The translations under genes were made by a program, and so were the position numbers. From NCBI GenBank assembly GCA_022844205.1, contig JALHMF010000003.1, forward strand, positions 124,001 to 188,000: 64,000 nucleotides of DNA, read 5' to 3'. The notes under the pieces were generated by a model, which worked only from the letters and a program-made list of their open reading frames with translations, did not search any database and had not been told where the DNA came from. This document shows positions 27,250 through 35,857 of the stretch, one piece after another. The DNA comes from Xanthobacteraceae bacterium (GTDB lineage Bacteria > Pseudomonadota > Alphaproteobacteria > Rhizobiales > Xanthobacteraceae). How positions within the stretch are numbered: position 1 is the first letter of the stretch; every line of letters begins with the position of its first letter.

Positions 27250-27713
27250 CAGGCGCTCCTCTTGTTCTTGCGGTTCAATGCACCGATGTCGATGGTTTCA
27301 GGCTGCTGCGCTTCGTGCGGGTGCGCGGTGCCCTTGTAAACGCGCAGATTGCTGAACTGCTGCCGCGCCATCGGACCTTCATCGAGCATCCGCTCGACGG
27401 CCTTCTCGATGACACGCTCGGGGAACTTGCCCTCAAGAATGAATTTTGCCGTGCGCTCTTTCACGCCACCCGGAAAGCCGGTGTGGTGGTAATAGACTTT
27501 CTTGTCCATTTTGCGCCCCGTGAGCACCGCTTTTTCAGCGTTGATCACGATGACATTGTCGCCGCAATCGACATGCGGCGTGTAGTTGGGGCGATGCTTG
27601 CCGCGAAGCCGCATCGCGATGATCGAGGCGAGGCGGCCGACGACCAGCCCGGAGGCGTCGATCAGCACCCACTTCTTTTCGATCTCGGCCGGCTTGGCCG
27701 TGAAGGTTTTCAT
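27249..27713 (-). CDS. rplM: 50S ribosomal protein L13
   Basis: 154 residues from the ATG at 27713 ([20 protein letters not shown]); an upstream in-frame ATG at 27782 lies in front of the predicted promoter and is rejected. Signatures [26 protein letters not shown] and [19 protein letters not shown]. First gene of the rplM-rpsI operon, with a good sigma-70 promoter 30-60 nt upstream. Confidence 0.98.
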   Translation of the reverse strand: MKTFTAKPAEIEKKWVLIDASGLVVGRLASIIAMRLRGKHRPNYTPHVDCGDNVIVINAEKAVLTGRKMDKKVYYHHTGFPGGVKERTAKFILEGKFPERVIEKAVERMLDEGPMARQQFSNLRVYKGTAHPHEAQQPETIDIGALNRKNKRSA

Positions 27714-27744
27714 TGTTGACCCGATTGATTGGATTGGAAGCCGG

Positions 27745-27773
27745 GTTCTAGACGCGCCGCATGGCAGCGTCAA
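27745..27773 (-). promoter_or_regulatory. Sigma-70-type promoter of rplM-rpsI
   Basis: Minus-strand TTGACG (27768-27773), 17-nt spacer, TAGAAC (27745-27750). The transcript would start about 25 nt before the rplM ATG. Confidence 0.7.
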
Positions 27774-27849
27774 TGTACTCATTAGAAAAATAAGTTAAAG
27801 ATAACAGCATCTTAGAATTATGGTATTTTGTTACCTAAGGCTAACTGCG

Positions 27850-28284
27850 CTATCGAGGCGGCACCGAATAGGTCGCCACGCAATGCGCGACGAGTTCTTC
27901 GTCGCCTTCCGCGCGCATGGCTACCTCGCCGATCACGAGCCGCTTGCCGGTCTTCAGCAGCTTGCAATCCGCAATGATGTCGCCGGGCTGCGGCCGCTTG
28001 AAGAAGTTGATCGACAGGTTGGTGGTGACTGCATGCGCCACAGGCCCAAGCACCGCGAGGATCGCCACATAGACCGCCGCGTCGGCCGCCCCCATCAGCG
28101 ATGGCCCTGAAACCGTGCCGCCCGGCCGAAGCTGATCCTCGCCCGCGCGCAGCCGCACCTTGGCTGTCCCCGGCGAGACGCTGATGATCGAATGCGGCCG
28201 TCCCGGCCCAAAGCCTTGCGGAAATTCCCTTGAAAGGAACGCCTCCAGCTCGGCCAGATTCATCTTCAACCGCAATTTGGTCAT
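27850..28284 (-). CDS. PaaI-family hotdog thioesterase
   Basis: 144 residues. The PaaI/4HBT fold is indicated by GGTVSGPSLMGAADAAVYVAIL, where Gly-(Ser/Thr)-containing strand and central helix hold the catalytic acid region, and AVTTNLSINFFKRPQPGDIIADCKLLKTGKR. Likely an acyl-CoA thioesterase; substrate unknown. ATG 28284 is preferred over an upstream start at 28335 because GGGAAG lies just before it. It is divergent from an enoyl-CoA hydratase gene 59 nt away and upstream of rplM, an arrangement I recall as common in Rhizobiales. Confidence 0.88.
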   Translation of the reverse strand: MTKLRLKMNLAELEAFLSREFPQGFGPGRPHSIISVSPGTAKVRLRAGEDQLRPGGTVSGPSLMGAADAAVYVAILAVLGPVAHAVTTNLSINFFKRPQPGDIIADCKLLKTGKRLVIGEVAMRAEGDEELVAHCVATYSVPPR

Positions 28285-28343
28285 TGGTTCTTCCCTTCCC
28301 GCGATTTCGGATACAATGCCCAGCGCGAAACGCAAGGAATGCG

Positions 28344-29168
28344 ATGACCAGTCCCGCTCCGAGTTCAGCCCCGGCCGATCAGCCCATCCTGCTTCGGAAC
28401 GACCAAGCCGGCATTGCGCTGCTGAAGTTGAACAGGCCGCAGGCGCGGAATTCGCTGTCCGAAGCCTTGATCGGCCTGTTGAGCGATACGCTGAAATCCA
28501 TCCGCGAGGACCGCAGTATTCGCGCGGTGGTGATTGCAGGCGATGGGCCCGTGTTCAGCGCCGGTCACGATCTGAAGGAATTGAGTGCGCGACGGTCCGA
28601 CGCGGACCGGGGAAAGCAATATTTCAGGAGCATCTTCAGCGACTGCTCCACGATGATGCAGTCCATCGTGACCTTGCCGGTCCCGGTGATCGCGGCGGTC
28701 GAAGGACTGGCGACCGCGGCCGGCTGCCAGCTGGTGGCGAGCTGCGATCTTGTTGTCGCCTCCGAGAACGCGCGCTTTGCGACACCCGGCGTGAATATCG
28801 GTTTTTTCTGCTCGACGCCCATGGTGGCGCTTTCGAGAAAAATTGCGGCGGGTCCTGCAATGGAAATGCTGCTGACGGGAGAGCCAATTTCGGCGCAACG
28901 CGCGCATGAGATCGGACTGGTGAACCGTGTCGTTCCGGTCAGCCGCGCGGCCGATGAAGCGATCAAACTCGCGGAAATAGTCGCTTCGAAATCGAGCTAT
29001 GTGCAGAAGGTCGGCAAGGCGGCGTTTTATCGTCAGCTCGATATGGAGCTGCCGGAAGCCTACGATTTCACGCTGGATGTGGCGGTCGAGAACATGCTGG
29101 CCCGCGACGCCGAGGAAGGAATCGGCGCGTTCGTGGAAAGGCGCACGCCAAAATGGGAAGACCGGTGA
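28344..29168 (+). CDS. Enoyl-CoA hydratase/isomerase family protein
   Basis: 274 residues of the crotonase fold. The CoA-binding and oxyanion elements are visible: VVIAGDGPVFSAGHDLKEL (oxyanion hole 1) and IAAVEGLATAAGCQLVASCDLVVAS (oxyanion hole 2). The usual hydratase glutamate pair is not clearly present: the second position reads ATPGVNIGFFCSTP, as in ECHDC3-like members, so the exact reaction (hydration, isomerisation or hydrolysis) is open. ATG 28344 follows AAGGA; an upstream in-frame start at 28230 runs through the divergent promoter region. The CoA-binding protein gene starts 13 nt downstream. Confidence 0.9.
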   Translation: MTSPAPSSAPADQPILLRNDQAGIALLKLNRPQARNSLSEALIGLLSDTLKSIREDRSIRAVVIAGDGPVFSAGHDLKELSARRSDADRGKQYFRSIFSDCSTMMQSIVTLPVPVIAAVEGLATAAGCQLVASCDLVVASENARFATPGVNIGFFCSTPMVALSRKIAAGPAMEMLLTGEPISAQRAHEIGLVNRVVPVSRAADEAIKLAEIVASKSSYVQKVGKAAFYRQLDMELPEAYDFTLDVAVENMLARDAEEGIGAFVERRTPKWEDR

Positions 29169-29181
29169 ATATCCGGCCATC

Positions 29182-29718
29182 ATGAAACACGAAAAATACG
29201 ACGATGCCCACATCCGCGGAACTATGGATTCCGTGAAAACCATCGCCATCGTCGGCGCGAGCCAGGGCGAAGACCGGCCGAGCATGTTCGTCGTGAAGTA
29301 TCTGAGCGAACGCGGCTACAAGGTGTTTCCGATCAATCCCGGCCGCGCGGGAAGCGAGATCGCCGGCAATCGCGTTTATGCAAAGCTCGCCGATGTGCCC
29401 GAGCCGATCGACATGGTGGATGTGTTTCGCGCCTCCTCAGCCGTACCCAGGGTGCTGGATGAAGTGCTGGCGCTCTCCCCGCTCCCCAAAGTTTTCTGGA
29501 TGCAGCTTGGCGTGCGCAACGATGAGGCCGCCTCGAAAGCGGAAGCCGCCGGAATGACCGTCATCATGGATCGCTGCCCGAAGATCGAATACGGGCGTCT
29601 CTCGCGAGAAATCAGCTGGGTCGGCGTGAATACGCGCACGCTGTCCTCCAAGCGCCCAAAACGTCTGGCCGGTGGCGTGCAGCGCCTGCAGATGGGTCCG
29701 GTCAAACCGCCCCGTTGA
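29182..29718 (+). CDS. CoA-binding (Rossmann, YccU-like) protein
   Basis: 178 residues with a single CoA_binding domain: TIAIVGASQGEDRPSMFVVKYL (nucleotide-binding glycine loop), GYKVFPINPGRAGSEIAGNRVYAKLADVPEPIDMVDVFR and VFWMQLGVRNDEAASKAEAAGM followed by MDRCPKIEY. These small proteins resemble the N-terminal part of succinyl-CoA synthetase alpha and ADP-forming acyl-CoA synthetases but lack the catalytic parts; role unknown, possibly CoA storage or regulation. It follows the enoyl-CoA hydratase by 13 nt and precedes metY, a conserved trio in the order. Confidence 0.9.
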   Translation: MKHEKYDDAHIRGTMDSVKTIAIVGASQGEDRPSMFVVKYLSERGYKVFPINPGRAGSEIAGNRVYAKLADVPEPIDMVDVFRASSAVPRVLDEVLALSPLPKVFWMQLGVRNDEAASKAEAAGMTVIMDRCPKIEYGRLSREISWVGVNTRTLSSKRPKRLAGGVQRLQMGPVKPPR

Positions 29719-29736
29719 CGTTTTTTGGTTTCTTCG

Positions 29737-29790
29737 CCACAAACAACATCTGAATTTGGAATTTAAATTATATCCACATTCTGTTTGTGG
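29737..29790 (+). promoter_or_regulatory. AT-rich metY leader with CCACAAAC/GTTTGTGG inverted repeat
   Basis: CCACAAAC at 29737-29744 and GTTTGTGG at 29783-29790 are perfect inverse complements separated by 38 AT-rich bases (TTTAAATTATAT). The second arm can instead pair locally with CCACA at 29774-29778. It does not fit the SAM-II riboswitch known upstream of methionine genes in this group. It could be an operator pair or an RNA switch with two alternative folds. Confidence 0.45.
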
Positions 29791-29809
29791 GTATTAGAGA
29801 TGGTGTCTC

Positions 29810-31087
29810 ATGGCCAATCGCACTCCCGGATTTTCCACCCTCTCCGTTCACGCCGGCGCGCAACCCGACCCAACGACGGGCGCACGAGCGACGCCGATCT
29901 ATCAGACGACATCCTTCGTCTTCGATGACGTGGAACACGCAGCCCAACTCTTCGGGCTGCAAACCTTCGGCAACATCTACACGCGCATCGGCAATCCAAC
30001 CTGCAACGTGCTTGAGGAACGTGTGGCGGCACTGGAAGGCGGCACCGCCGCGCTCTCCGTCGCATCTGGACATGCGGCACAGGTGAGCGTGTTTCATCTG
30101 CTGTTGACGCCGGGCGATGAATTCGTCGCCGCAAAGCGGCTTTATGGCGGCTCCATCAACCAGTTCAATCATTCGTTCAAAAGTTTCGGCTGGAACGTGG
30201 TCTGGGCCGATGCGGGAGACCTTGCCGCGTTTGAGAAAGCGATTACGCCAAAGACCAAGGCGATCTTCATCGAGTCGATCGCAAATCCGGGCGGTGTCAT
30301 CACGGATATAGAAGGAATTTCAAAAATCGCGAAGAAGGCGAACATTCCGCTCATCGTCGATAACACGCTGGCAACACCCTATCTCTGCAAGCCGTTCGAT
30401 TTCGGGGCGGATATCATCGTCCACTCCGCGACAAAATTCCTGGGCGGGCATGGAAATTCCATCGGCGGTGTGATCGTTGACGGCGGAAAATTCAAATGGG
30501 CGGGCGACGACCGCTATCCGATGATCTCCAAGCCGCGGCCCGAATATCAGGGCATCGTCATGGCGGAGACGTTTGGAAATTTCGGTTTCGCCATCGCCGC
30601 GCGCGCCCTCAGCCTGCGCGATCTCGGTGCGGCGCTATCCCCCTTCAACGCATTCCTGATCATCACCGGCATTGAGACATTGCCGCTGCGGATGCAGAAA
30701 CATTGCGACAACACCCTCGCCGTCGCGAAATATCTCTCATCCCACAAGGCCGTTGCATGGGTCAGTTACGCAGGCCTGCCGTCCGATCCCACGCACAAGC
30801 TCGCGCAGAAATACTGCCCGAAGGGCGCGGGTGCCGTGCTCACGTTCGGGCTGAAAGGCGGCAACGAGGCCGGGGTCAGGCTCGTATCGAACGTCCAGCT
30901 ATTCTCCCATCTGGCCAATATCGGCGACACGCGCTCGCTGATCATTCATCCCGCTTCGACCACGCACCGTCAGCTTTCCGACGAGCAGAAGACGGCTGCG
31001 GGGGCCGGTCCCGACGTGGTGCGGCTCTCCGTTGGCATCGAGGATGTCGAAGATTTGATCGCTGATCTCGATCAGGGTCTTGCGTAA
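29810..31087 (+). CDS. metY: O-acetylhomoserine aminocarboxypropyltransferase (sulfhydrylase)
   Basis: A 425-residue PLP enzyme of the Cys/Met metabolism family. It makes homocysteine (or methionine) from O-acetylhomoserine and sulfide (or methanethiol). Signatures: SVHAGAQPDPTTGARATPIYQTTSF, the phosphate-binding SGHAAQ, VDNTLATPYLCKP and the PLP lysine K209 in VHSATKFLGGHG. Length over 420 residues favours the MetY class rather than MetB/MetC (about 390). Its 3' end overlaps the convergent ctaA gene by 16 nt. Confidence 0.94.
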   Translation: MANRTPGFSTLSVHAGAQPDPTTGARATPIYQTTSFVFDDVEHAAQLFGLQTFGNIYTRIGNPTCNVLEERVAALEGGTAALSVASGHAAQVSVFHLLLTPGDEFVAAKRLYGGSINQFNHSFKSFGWNVVWADAGDLAAFEKAITPKTKAIFIESIANPGGVITDIEGISKIAKKANIPLIVDNTLATPYLCKPFDFGADIIVHSATKFLGGHGNSIGGVIVDGGKFKWAGDDRYPMISKPRPEYQGIVMAETFGNFGFAIAARALSLRDLGAALSPFNAFLIITGIETLPLRMQKHCDNTLAVAKYLSSHKAVAWVSYAGLPSDPTHKLAQKYCPKGAGAVLTFGLKGGNEAGVRLVSNVQLFSHLANIGDTRSLIIHPASTTHRQLSDEQKTAAGAGPDVVRLSVGIEDVEDLIADLDQGLA

Positions 31088-32115
31088 GAAGCCATTCGGG
31101 CCGCGTGAAGGGTCGCGGCGATCAGCACGACGACGGCTCCCGCCTGATGCGCGAGCGCTAGCGGCAGGGGCAGTTCGTAAACGAGCGTCAGCACGCCAAG
31201 CAGGGCCTGCGCCGTCACGAGCGCGAACAGAACGAGCGCCCGTGCGGCTGCTGAACCCAAGCCGCTGCGCATCAGCATGAATGCGTGAAACGCGGCAGCG
31301 ATAAAGAGCGCGTATGCCGCCATCCGATGCTCGAACTGTACCGTCAGCACATTCTCGAAAAAATTGTGCCAGGCCGGTTTGATGACAAGAAGATCACCCA
31401 GCGGCGGGAAAAAACGCCCATCGATCAACGGCCAGGTATTGAACGTCTTCCCGGCACCTGTCTTGGCCACCAGCGCACCGACAAAAATCTGGACAAACAC
31501 CAGCGCAAGGATTCCAGCCGCAAAAACCCGGGTGAATTTGTCCGATCGCTCCATTCGCTTCCGGCCAAGGCCGTCTGCAACGGCCACCAGCGCTGCAAGA
31601 ATAATGCAGGCCAGCGTCAGGTGAATCGCCAGCCGATACTGGCTGACGTCCGTGCGCTCCGTGAGGCCCGAACTGACCATCCACCAGCCAATGGCTCCTT
31701 GAAGTCCGCCCAGCAGAAAAAGACCGCCGAGTTTCCAGCCGAGCGCGCGCCCGATCATCCCCCGCCAGAGGAAAACGACGAAAGGAATTGCAAAGGCCAG
31801 TCCGATCAGACGGCCGAGCAACCTGTGTCCCCACTCCCACCAGTAAATGAACTTGAATTCCGGGAGATCCATTCCCGAATTGATCGCATTGAATTGGGGG
31901 ATGCGTTTATATTTTTCGAACTCAACCAGCCACGCACCTTCGGACAGCGGCGGCAGCACGCCGGAAACCGGACGCCATTCGGTGATGGACAAACCCGAAC
32001 CGGTCAGCCGCGTTGCACCACCGACGAGCAAGGTGAGCGCGACAAGTCCCGCGACCGCCAGCAGCCATAGCCGCACGGGCTTCATGTCCTGCTTTTTTGA
32101 AATGGGCCGCGCCAT
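31072..32115 (-). CDS. ctaA: Heme A synthase (CtaA/COX15)
   Basis: Converts heme O to heme A for aa3-type cytochrome oxidases. 347 residues with eight predicted transmembrane helices. Characteristic histidines and motifs are seen: GGATRLTGSGLSITEWRPVSGVLPP (quoted in part: TRLTGSGLSITEWRP), the WWEWGHRLLGR heme-ligand region, the RLAIHLTLA helix, the VQFEHRMAAY motif and the final ALAHQAGA histidine. This is the long proteobacterial/mitochondrial COX15 type (type 2). An alternative ATG exists at 32085. It is convergent with metY and divergent from a DUF2842 gene. Confidence 0.96.
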   Translation of the reverse strand: MARPISKKQDMKPVRLWLLAVAGLVALTLLVGGATRLTGSGLSITEWRPVSGVLPPLSEGAWLVEFEKYKRIPQFNAINSGMDLPEFKFIYWWEWGHRLLGRLIGLAFAIPFVVFLWRGMIGRALGWKLGGLFLLGGLQGAIGWWMVSSGLTERTDVSQYRLAIHLTLACIILAALVAVADGLGRKRMERSDKFTRVFAAGILALVFVQIFVGALVAKTGAGKTFNTWPLIDGRFFPPLGDLLVIKPAWHNFFENVLTVQFEHRMAAYALFIAAAFHAFMLMRSGLGSAAARALVLFALVTAQALLGVLTLVYELPLPLALAHQAGAVVVLIAATLHAARMASYARP

Positions 32116-32219
32116 TCCGTCACGTCCCGCCGAATGTTCAATCCGGTGCGAGGCATATAGAACCGCACTGACCGGGACAACGCGCGTATCGCCGCTGGTC
32201 AGGGAGCCGGAACTCCATC

Positions 32220-32429
32220 ATGCGAATTCGCACGCGAAAGCTGATCGGCGCGGTGACGCTCACCGTCTGGGTGCTGATCTGGCCGTTTATCGGTCTCAGT
32301 CTCGCTCAATCGCAGATCTCGCGCTTTTACGCGCCGGCGCAATTGATTTTCTTTCTGCTGTTGGGCTGCGTGTGGATCGTCCCGGCAGCGGTCCTGATCA
32401 GGTGGATGCAGAAACCCGACGCTAAATAA
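32220..32429 (+). CDS. DUF2842 family small membrane protein
   Basis: 69 residues with two transmembrane helices (about 8-29 and 40-60) separated by a short QSQISRFYAP loop; matches the alphaproteobacterial DUF2842 family. Function unknown. Divergent from ctaA, 104 nt away; close linkage to ctaA in relatives hints at a respiratory or membrane role but is not proof. Confidence 0.85.
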   Translation: MRIRTRKLIGAVTLTVWVLIWPFIGLSLAQSQISRFYAPAQLIFFLLLGCVWIVPAAVLIRWMQKPDAK

Positions 32430-32439
32430 CCGAAGCAGA

Positions 32440-33489
32440 TCAGGCGGCTTTTCCGCCGAGCGCGCGCTGCAAGGCGAATGGCACGCCGGACATCAATACG
32501 TCCACATACCGCACCGCCTGGAAATGGCCGTTCAGCGAAATGCGCGGCAGCGACATCAGGCGTTCGCCATGCTCCGGCCGCAGGACATCCGGCCTTGTTG
32601 TAACCGCGGTCTTGAAGCCAAGCTTCTCCGCAATCTCAAACTCACGAGCATCGGCCGCCGACGCATCGCCGAACGGATAGGCGAAGTGTTCCGGCTGCTG
32701 GCCGAGCGAATCCGCCAGTACCTCGACGCTGCGTTTCATTTCAGTGCGAACTTTTTCCGCCGGCCATTTGCTGAGGATCGGGTGGTTGATCGTATGCGCG
32801 CCGATCGTGCAAAGCGGCTCCGCGGCCATCTTGCCGATCTGCGCCCAATCCATGCAGAGATCGCGGCATGCCGCGTGCGGATCGACACCGTAACGCGCGC
32901 AAAGATCGCGGACGGTCCGGCGCAGGCGGTCCTCATCCTCGAATCCGCGCAGCCACCAGTAAACTTCGTTGAACGCGCTCATCTTGTCGCCGGCTGACGC
33001 CACATGAAAGAACCGCGACACGCCATCGATCTCGATCACGAGACGCTCTGTATTCGCAATCACCCGTTCCAGCGACACCCACCATAATTCCCCAAGACGA
33101 TCGGGAAAGCTGGTCGCGACATAAAGTGCGAACGGGGCGCCATGTTTTTTCAGAATCGGGAGCGCATGCTGGAGATTGTCGAGATAGGCGTCATCGAATG
33201 TCAGGGCGGCAAAGCGCCGGTCGAATTGGCGGCTGACAAGACGGTCGTGCACTTCATCCATGCTGACGAGATCGACCCCACGGCGCCGGAGATGAACGAT
33301 CACGGCGTCGAGATAATCCGCTTCGATTTCGAGAATCCGGTTCGGCTGAAATGAATCTCTTCTTGCCGGCCTGACGTGATGCATGGTCAGGATTGCGCCC
33401 ACGCCACCGAACATGGTGCCCAGCGCATGATGGGCGCCGGAAAAATATAGCGCTTCCAGTCCTGCCCGAATTACGCCGTAACTAGGCAT
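32440..33489 (-). CDS. Polysaccharide deacetylase (NodB homology) family protein
   Basis: 349 residues from the ATG at 33489; an upstream TTG (33513) is in frame but has no ribosome site, whereas GAGGA lies before the ATG. NodB-type motifs: ALTFDDAYLDN (catalytic and metal Asp), CTIGAHTINHPIL (metal His pair) and EHFAYPFGDA. These enzymes remove acetyl groups from GlcNAc-containing or other acetylated polysaccharides. No signal peptide is obvious, so the cytoplasmic face is possible. It follows the Wzc-like gene by 26 nt on the same strand, placing it in the exopolysaccharide locus. Confidence 0.9.
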   Translation of the reverse strand: MPSYGVIRAGLEALYFSGAHHALGTMFGGVGAILTMHHVRPARRDSFQPNRILEIEADYLDAVIVHLRRRGVDLVSMDEVHDRLVSRQFDRRFAALTFDDAYLDNLQHALPILKKHGAPFALYVATSFPDRLGELWWVSLERVIANTERLVIEIDGVSRFFHVASAGDKMSAFNEVYWWLRGFEDEDRLRRTVRDLCARYGVDPHAACRDLCMDWAQIGKMAAEPLCTIGAHTINHPILSKWPAEKVRTEMKRSVEVLADSLGQQPEHFAYPFGDASAADAREFEIAEKLGFKTAVTTRPDVLRPEHGERLMSLPRISLNGHFQAVRYVDVLMSGVPFALQRALGGKAA

Positions 33490-33515
33490 CGCAACGAAAT
33501 CCTCGATAGTCAATC

Positions 33516-35657
33516 TCAGGCTGCAAACCGTCTCGGCATATCGTCATGCGTATTCACGGCAACAACCATCACATTCGCAAAACCACGAGCGACCAAAGTC
33601 TCCGCTTCGTCCTCGAACATCGCCTCGCCGTTGCCGGGAACGACAAGAACCGCGACACGGCTGAAACGGGCGAGCCGCTCCGCGCCCGATGGGCCCAGTG
33701 GCGCCGCCGCAATCACCACGTGATCGTAGGTCTTCGATAACGCGCCAAGAATGATGGAAAGTCTTTCCGACGAAAGAAGGGCGGCCGCGTCGATCACGCC
33801 ACGGCCAAGAGGGAGTACATGAATTCGGGATGCCCGATCGCGTTGGATTGCATCGGCAAAGGTCGCGTCCGCGGTCAGGATTTCGGATAGTCCCGGTGCG
33901 GCTGCATTCGCGACGACATCCGCCGAAACGCCAGCATGGGTGTCGAGATCGACCAGAACCACGCGCGCGCCGCGCTGGCCAAGTTCGCGCGCAAGCTCAA
34001 TCGCGACATTCGATGACGGACTGCGGTCGTCCGGGCGGCAGACAGTGACAATGCCCCGGCCGACTTTGCGGATTTGCTCCGGCAAAGCGCCGAGCGGATG
34101 CTCTTTGATTCTGCCGTTCGACGAATATTTTGCCGCGGGCGGAAGCGGCACTCGCAGGGCTTCGGCGCGTGCAACTACCGCCGCCTCAGACTTGGCCGGC
34201 TCGGCCGGTAATTCTTCCATCCTGTTTGCGTACGAATAATCCGCCGATAGGAGATGGTTTAGCGCCACCAGCGCGACCCCGCACATGAGGGTTGCAAGCG
34301 CCGCAATCAGAATGATCGGCAGCTTCTTCGGGAAATACGGGGTGGACGCGGCTTTCGCGCGCGAGACGATGCGGGCATCCGCCTGCACCGCATCGGGGCT
34401 TTCACGCGAAGTCGCATCCCGATAGCGGGCGAGATAGGACTCCAGAAGATCGCGCTGCGATTTTGCGTCGCGCTCCAGCGAGCGCAACTCCACGTCCTGT
34501 ACACCGAGCGCCCCCGCCTGTCCCTTCACCTGATCGAGCGTAAGCTGCATCGACTCCAGTTTCGCACCCGCAATCTTCGCGTCGCTCTCGAAACTGCGGA
34601 CCAGCTTCTCGGCTTCCTTGCGCATCTGCACTTCAACCTCGGCAATCTGCGCTTTCAATTCCTTGATGCGCGGATGCTGGTCGAGAAGCGTTGAGGACTG
34701 TTCGGCAAGCTGCGCGCGAAAGCCCGAGCGCTGCTCGCTCAAACGGCGCATCAGGTCGGAATTGATGATGGCCGACGCCTCCGCGAGTTTGCCCACGCGC
34801 AGCATTTCGGTGATGGAGCGCGCCTTCGATTCCAGATCGGCCTTCTGCGCGCGCGCCTGCGCAACCTGTGAATTCAGCTCGGCCAGTTGCTGCGCGCTGA
34901 GAGGCGTGTTGTTGCTGCCGAGAACCAGATTGGCCTTGTTCCTGAATCGCTCAACTCTTGCTTCTGCTTCCGCGACACGGCCGCGCAACCGCTCGATTTC
35001 ACCGCCGAGCCAAAGGCTCGCCTGCCGCATCGAATCCTTCTTCGCGTTCTGCTGAACCACGAGGTAGCCTTCGGCAACCGCGTTCGCGACGCGGGCGGCC
35101 AGATCGGGATCTTCCGAGCGAAATTCAATGGCGATCACGCGGGATTTCTCGACCTGAAAAACCGAGAGCCGTTCGTAGAAACGCTCCAGCACCCGCTCGT
35201 CGGCGGATGCGCTCTGCGGAATGCGCGTCAAACCAACCAGCGCCAGCACCTCACCGAGCATGGAGCCGCTCGTAACGTTCGGGTTGAATTCGGGCCTTTC
35301 CGCGAGCTTCAGGTCGTCCACAATCTTGCGCGCAAGGTCGCGGGAGAGTGCAAGCTGCACCTGGCTTTGCATCGCCTCCTGGTCGAGCAGCACCCGATCC
35401 GCGGACGGATTGTTGCGGTCGGCCTCGGGGCGGTTGTAAACGCTCTCGCGGTTCTCGATCAGCACGCGCGTTTCGGACCGGTAGCGCGGCGTCAGCGTGC
35501 TTACCACAACCGCGGCAACGATCGCGACGACCATCGCCGGCAGCACGATCCAGTATTTACGCCGCCACACCGCCCTGGCGAGCGATGCAAAATCGAACTG
35601 GCTGTCGGGTTGAATCACCGGGATCGAACCGGCGCCGCCCGCAGGAGCGTGACGCAT
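33516..35657 (-). CDS. Wzc/ExoP-like chain-length and export protein with degenerate kinase-like domain
   Basis: 713 residues. N-terminal Wzz domain with first membrane helix (about 38-58, after RRKYWIVLP), a long periplasmic coiled-coil region (about 190-430, GumC-like), second membrane helix (about 455-477, PIILIAALATLMCGVALVAL) and a C-terminal P-loop-like domain (about 533-713). In bacterial tyrosine kinases of this type the Walker A reads GxGKS/T; here the equivalent segment is VTVCRPDDRSPSSNVAIELA (about 537-556) with no Gly-Lys, while the Walker A' VVLVDLDTHAG is kept. No C-terminal tyrosine cluster is seen. It probably controls polymer length and export without kinase activity. ATG 35657 has GGAG 6 nt upstream; a GTG at 35669 is the alternative. 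Confidence 0.9.
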   Translation of the reverse strand: MRHAPAGGAGSIPVIQPDSQFDFASLARAVWRRKYWIVLPAMVVAIVAAVVVSTLTPRYRSETRVLIENRESVYNRPEADRNNPSADRVLLDQEAMQSQVQLALSRDLARKIVDDLKLAERPEFNPNVTSGSMLGEVLALVGLTRIPQSASADERVLERFYERLSVFQVEKSRVIAIEFRSEDPDLAARVANAVAEGYLVVQQNAKKDSMRQASLWLGGEIERLRGRVAEAEARVERFRNKANLVLGSNNTPLSAQQLAELNSQVAQARAQKADLESKARSITEMLRVGKLAEASAIINSDLMRRLSEQRSGFRAQLAEQSSTLLDQHPRIKELKAQIAEVEVQMRKEAEKLVRSFESDAKIAGAKLESMQLTLDQVKGQAGALGVQDVELRSLERDAKSQRDLLESYLARYRDATSRESPDAVQADARIVSRAKAASTPYFPKKLPIILIAALATLMCGVALVALNHLLSADYSYANRMEELPAEPAKSEAAVVARAEALRVPLPPAAKYSSNGRIKEHPLGALPEQIRKVGRGIVTVCRPDDRSPSSNVAIELARELGQRGARVVLVDLDTHAGVSADVVANAAAPGLSEILTADATFADAIQRDRASRIHVLPLGRGVIDAAALLSSERLSIILGALSKTYDHVVIAAAPLGPSGAERLARFSRVAVLVVPGNGEAMFEDEAETLVARGFANVMVVAVNTHDDMPRRFAA

Positions 35658-35857
35658 GAAGAACTCCACGCATGAAATCTAGCGCCGCGCGAAGCGGCTC
35701 CCGTCAATAAGAAATTATTAAGGTTGCCATCGGGTTAATCGGCCCGCGATCCCGCTCGAAAGCCACGCGATATCACAGCCAAAAGCCAAATCCCGAACCC
35801 TTTGTTGAGAATTTTCAGAGAGGTTGCCGCTATCCGGACCTCGAACAGTGGGCCCAC

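Noticed and set aside
29719-29809. SAM-II riboswitch upstream of metY
   Set aside because: The characteristic pseudoknot sequences of SAM-II are absent; only an inverted repeat is seen.
32440-33489. Reading the deacetylase as NodB of a nodulation cluster
   Set aside because: No nodA, nodC or other nod genes are near; the context is exopolysaccharide synthesis.
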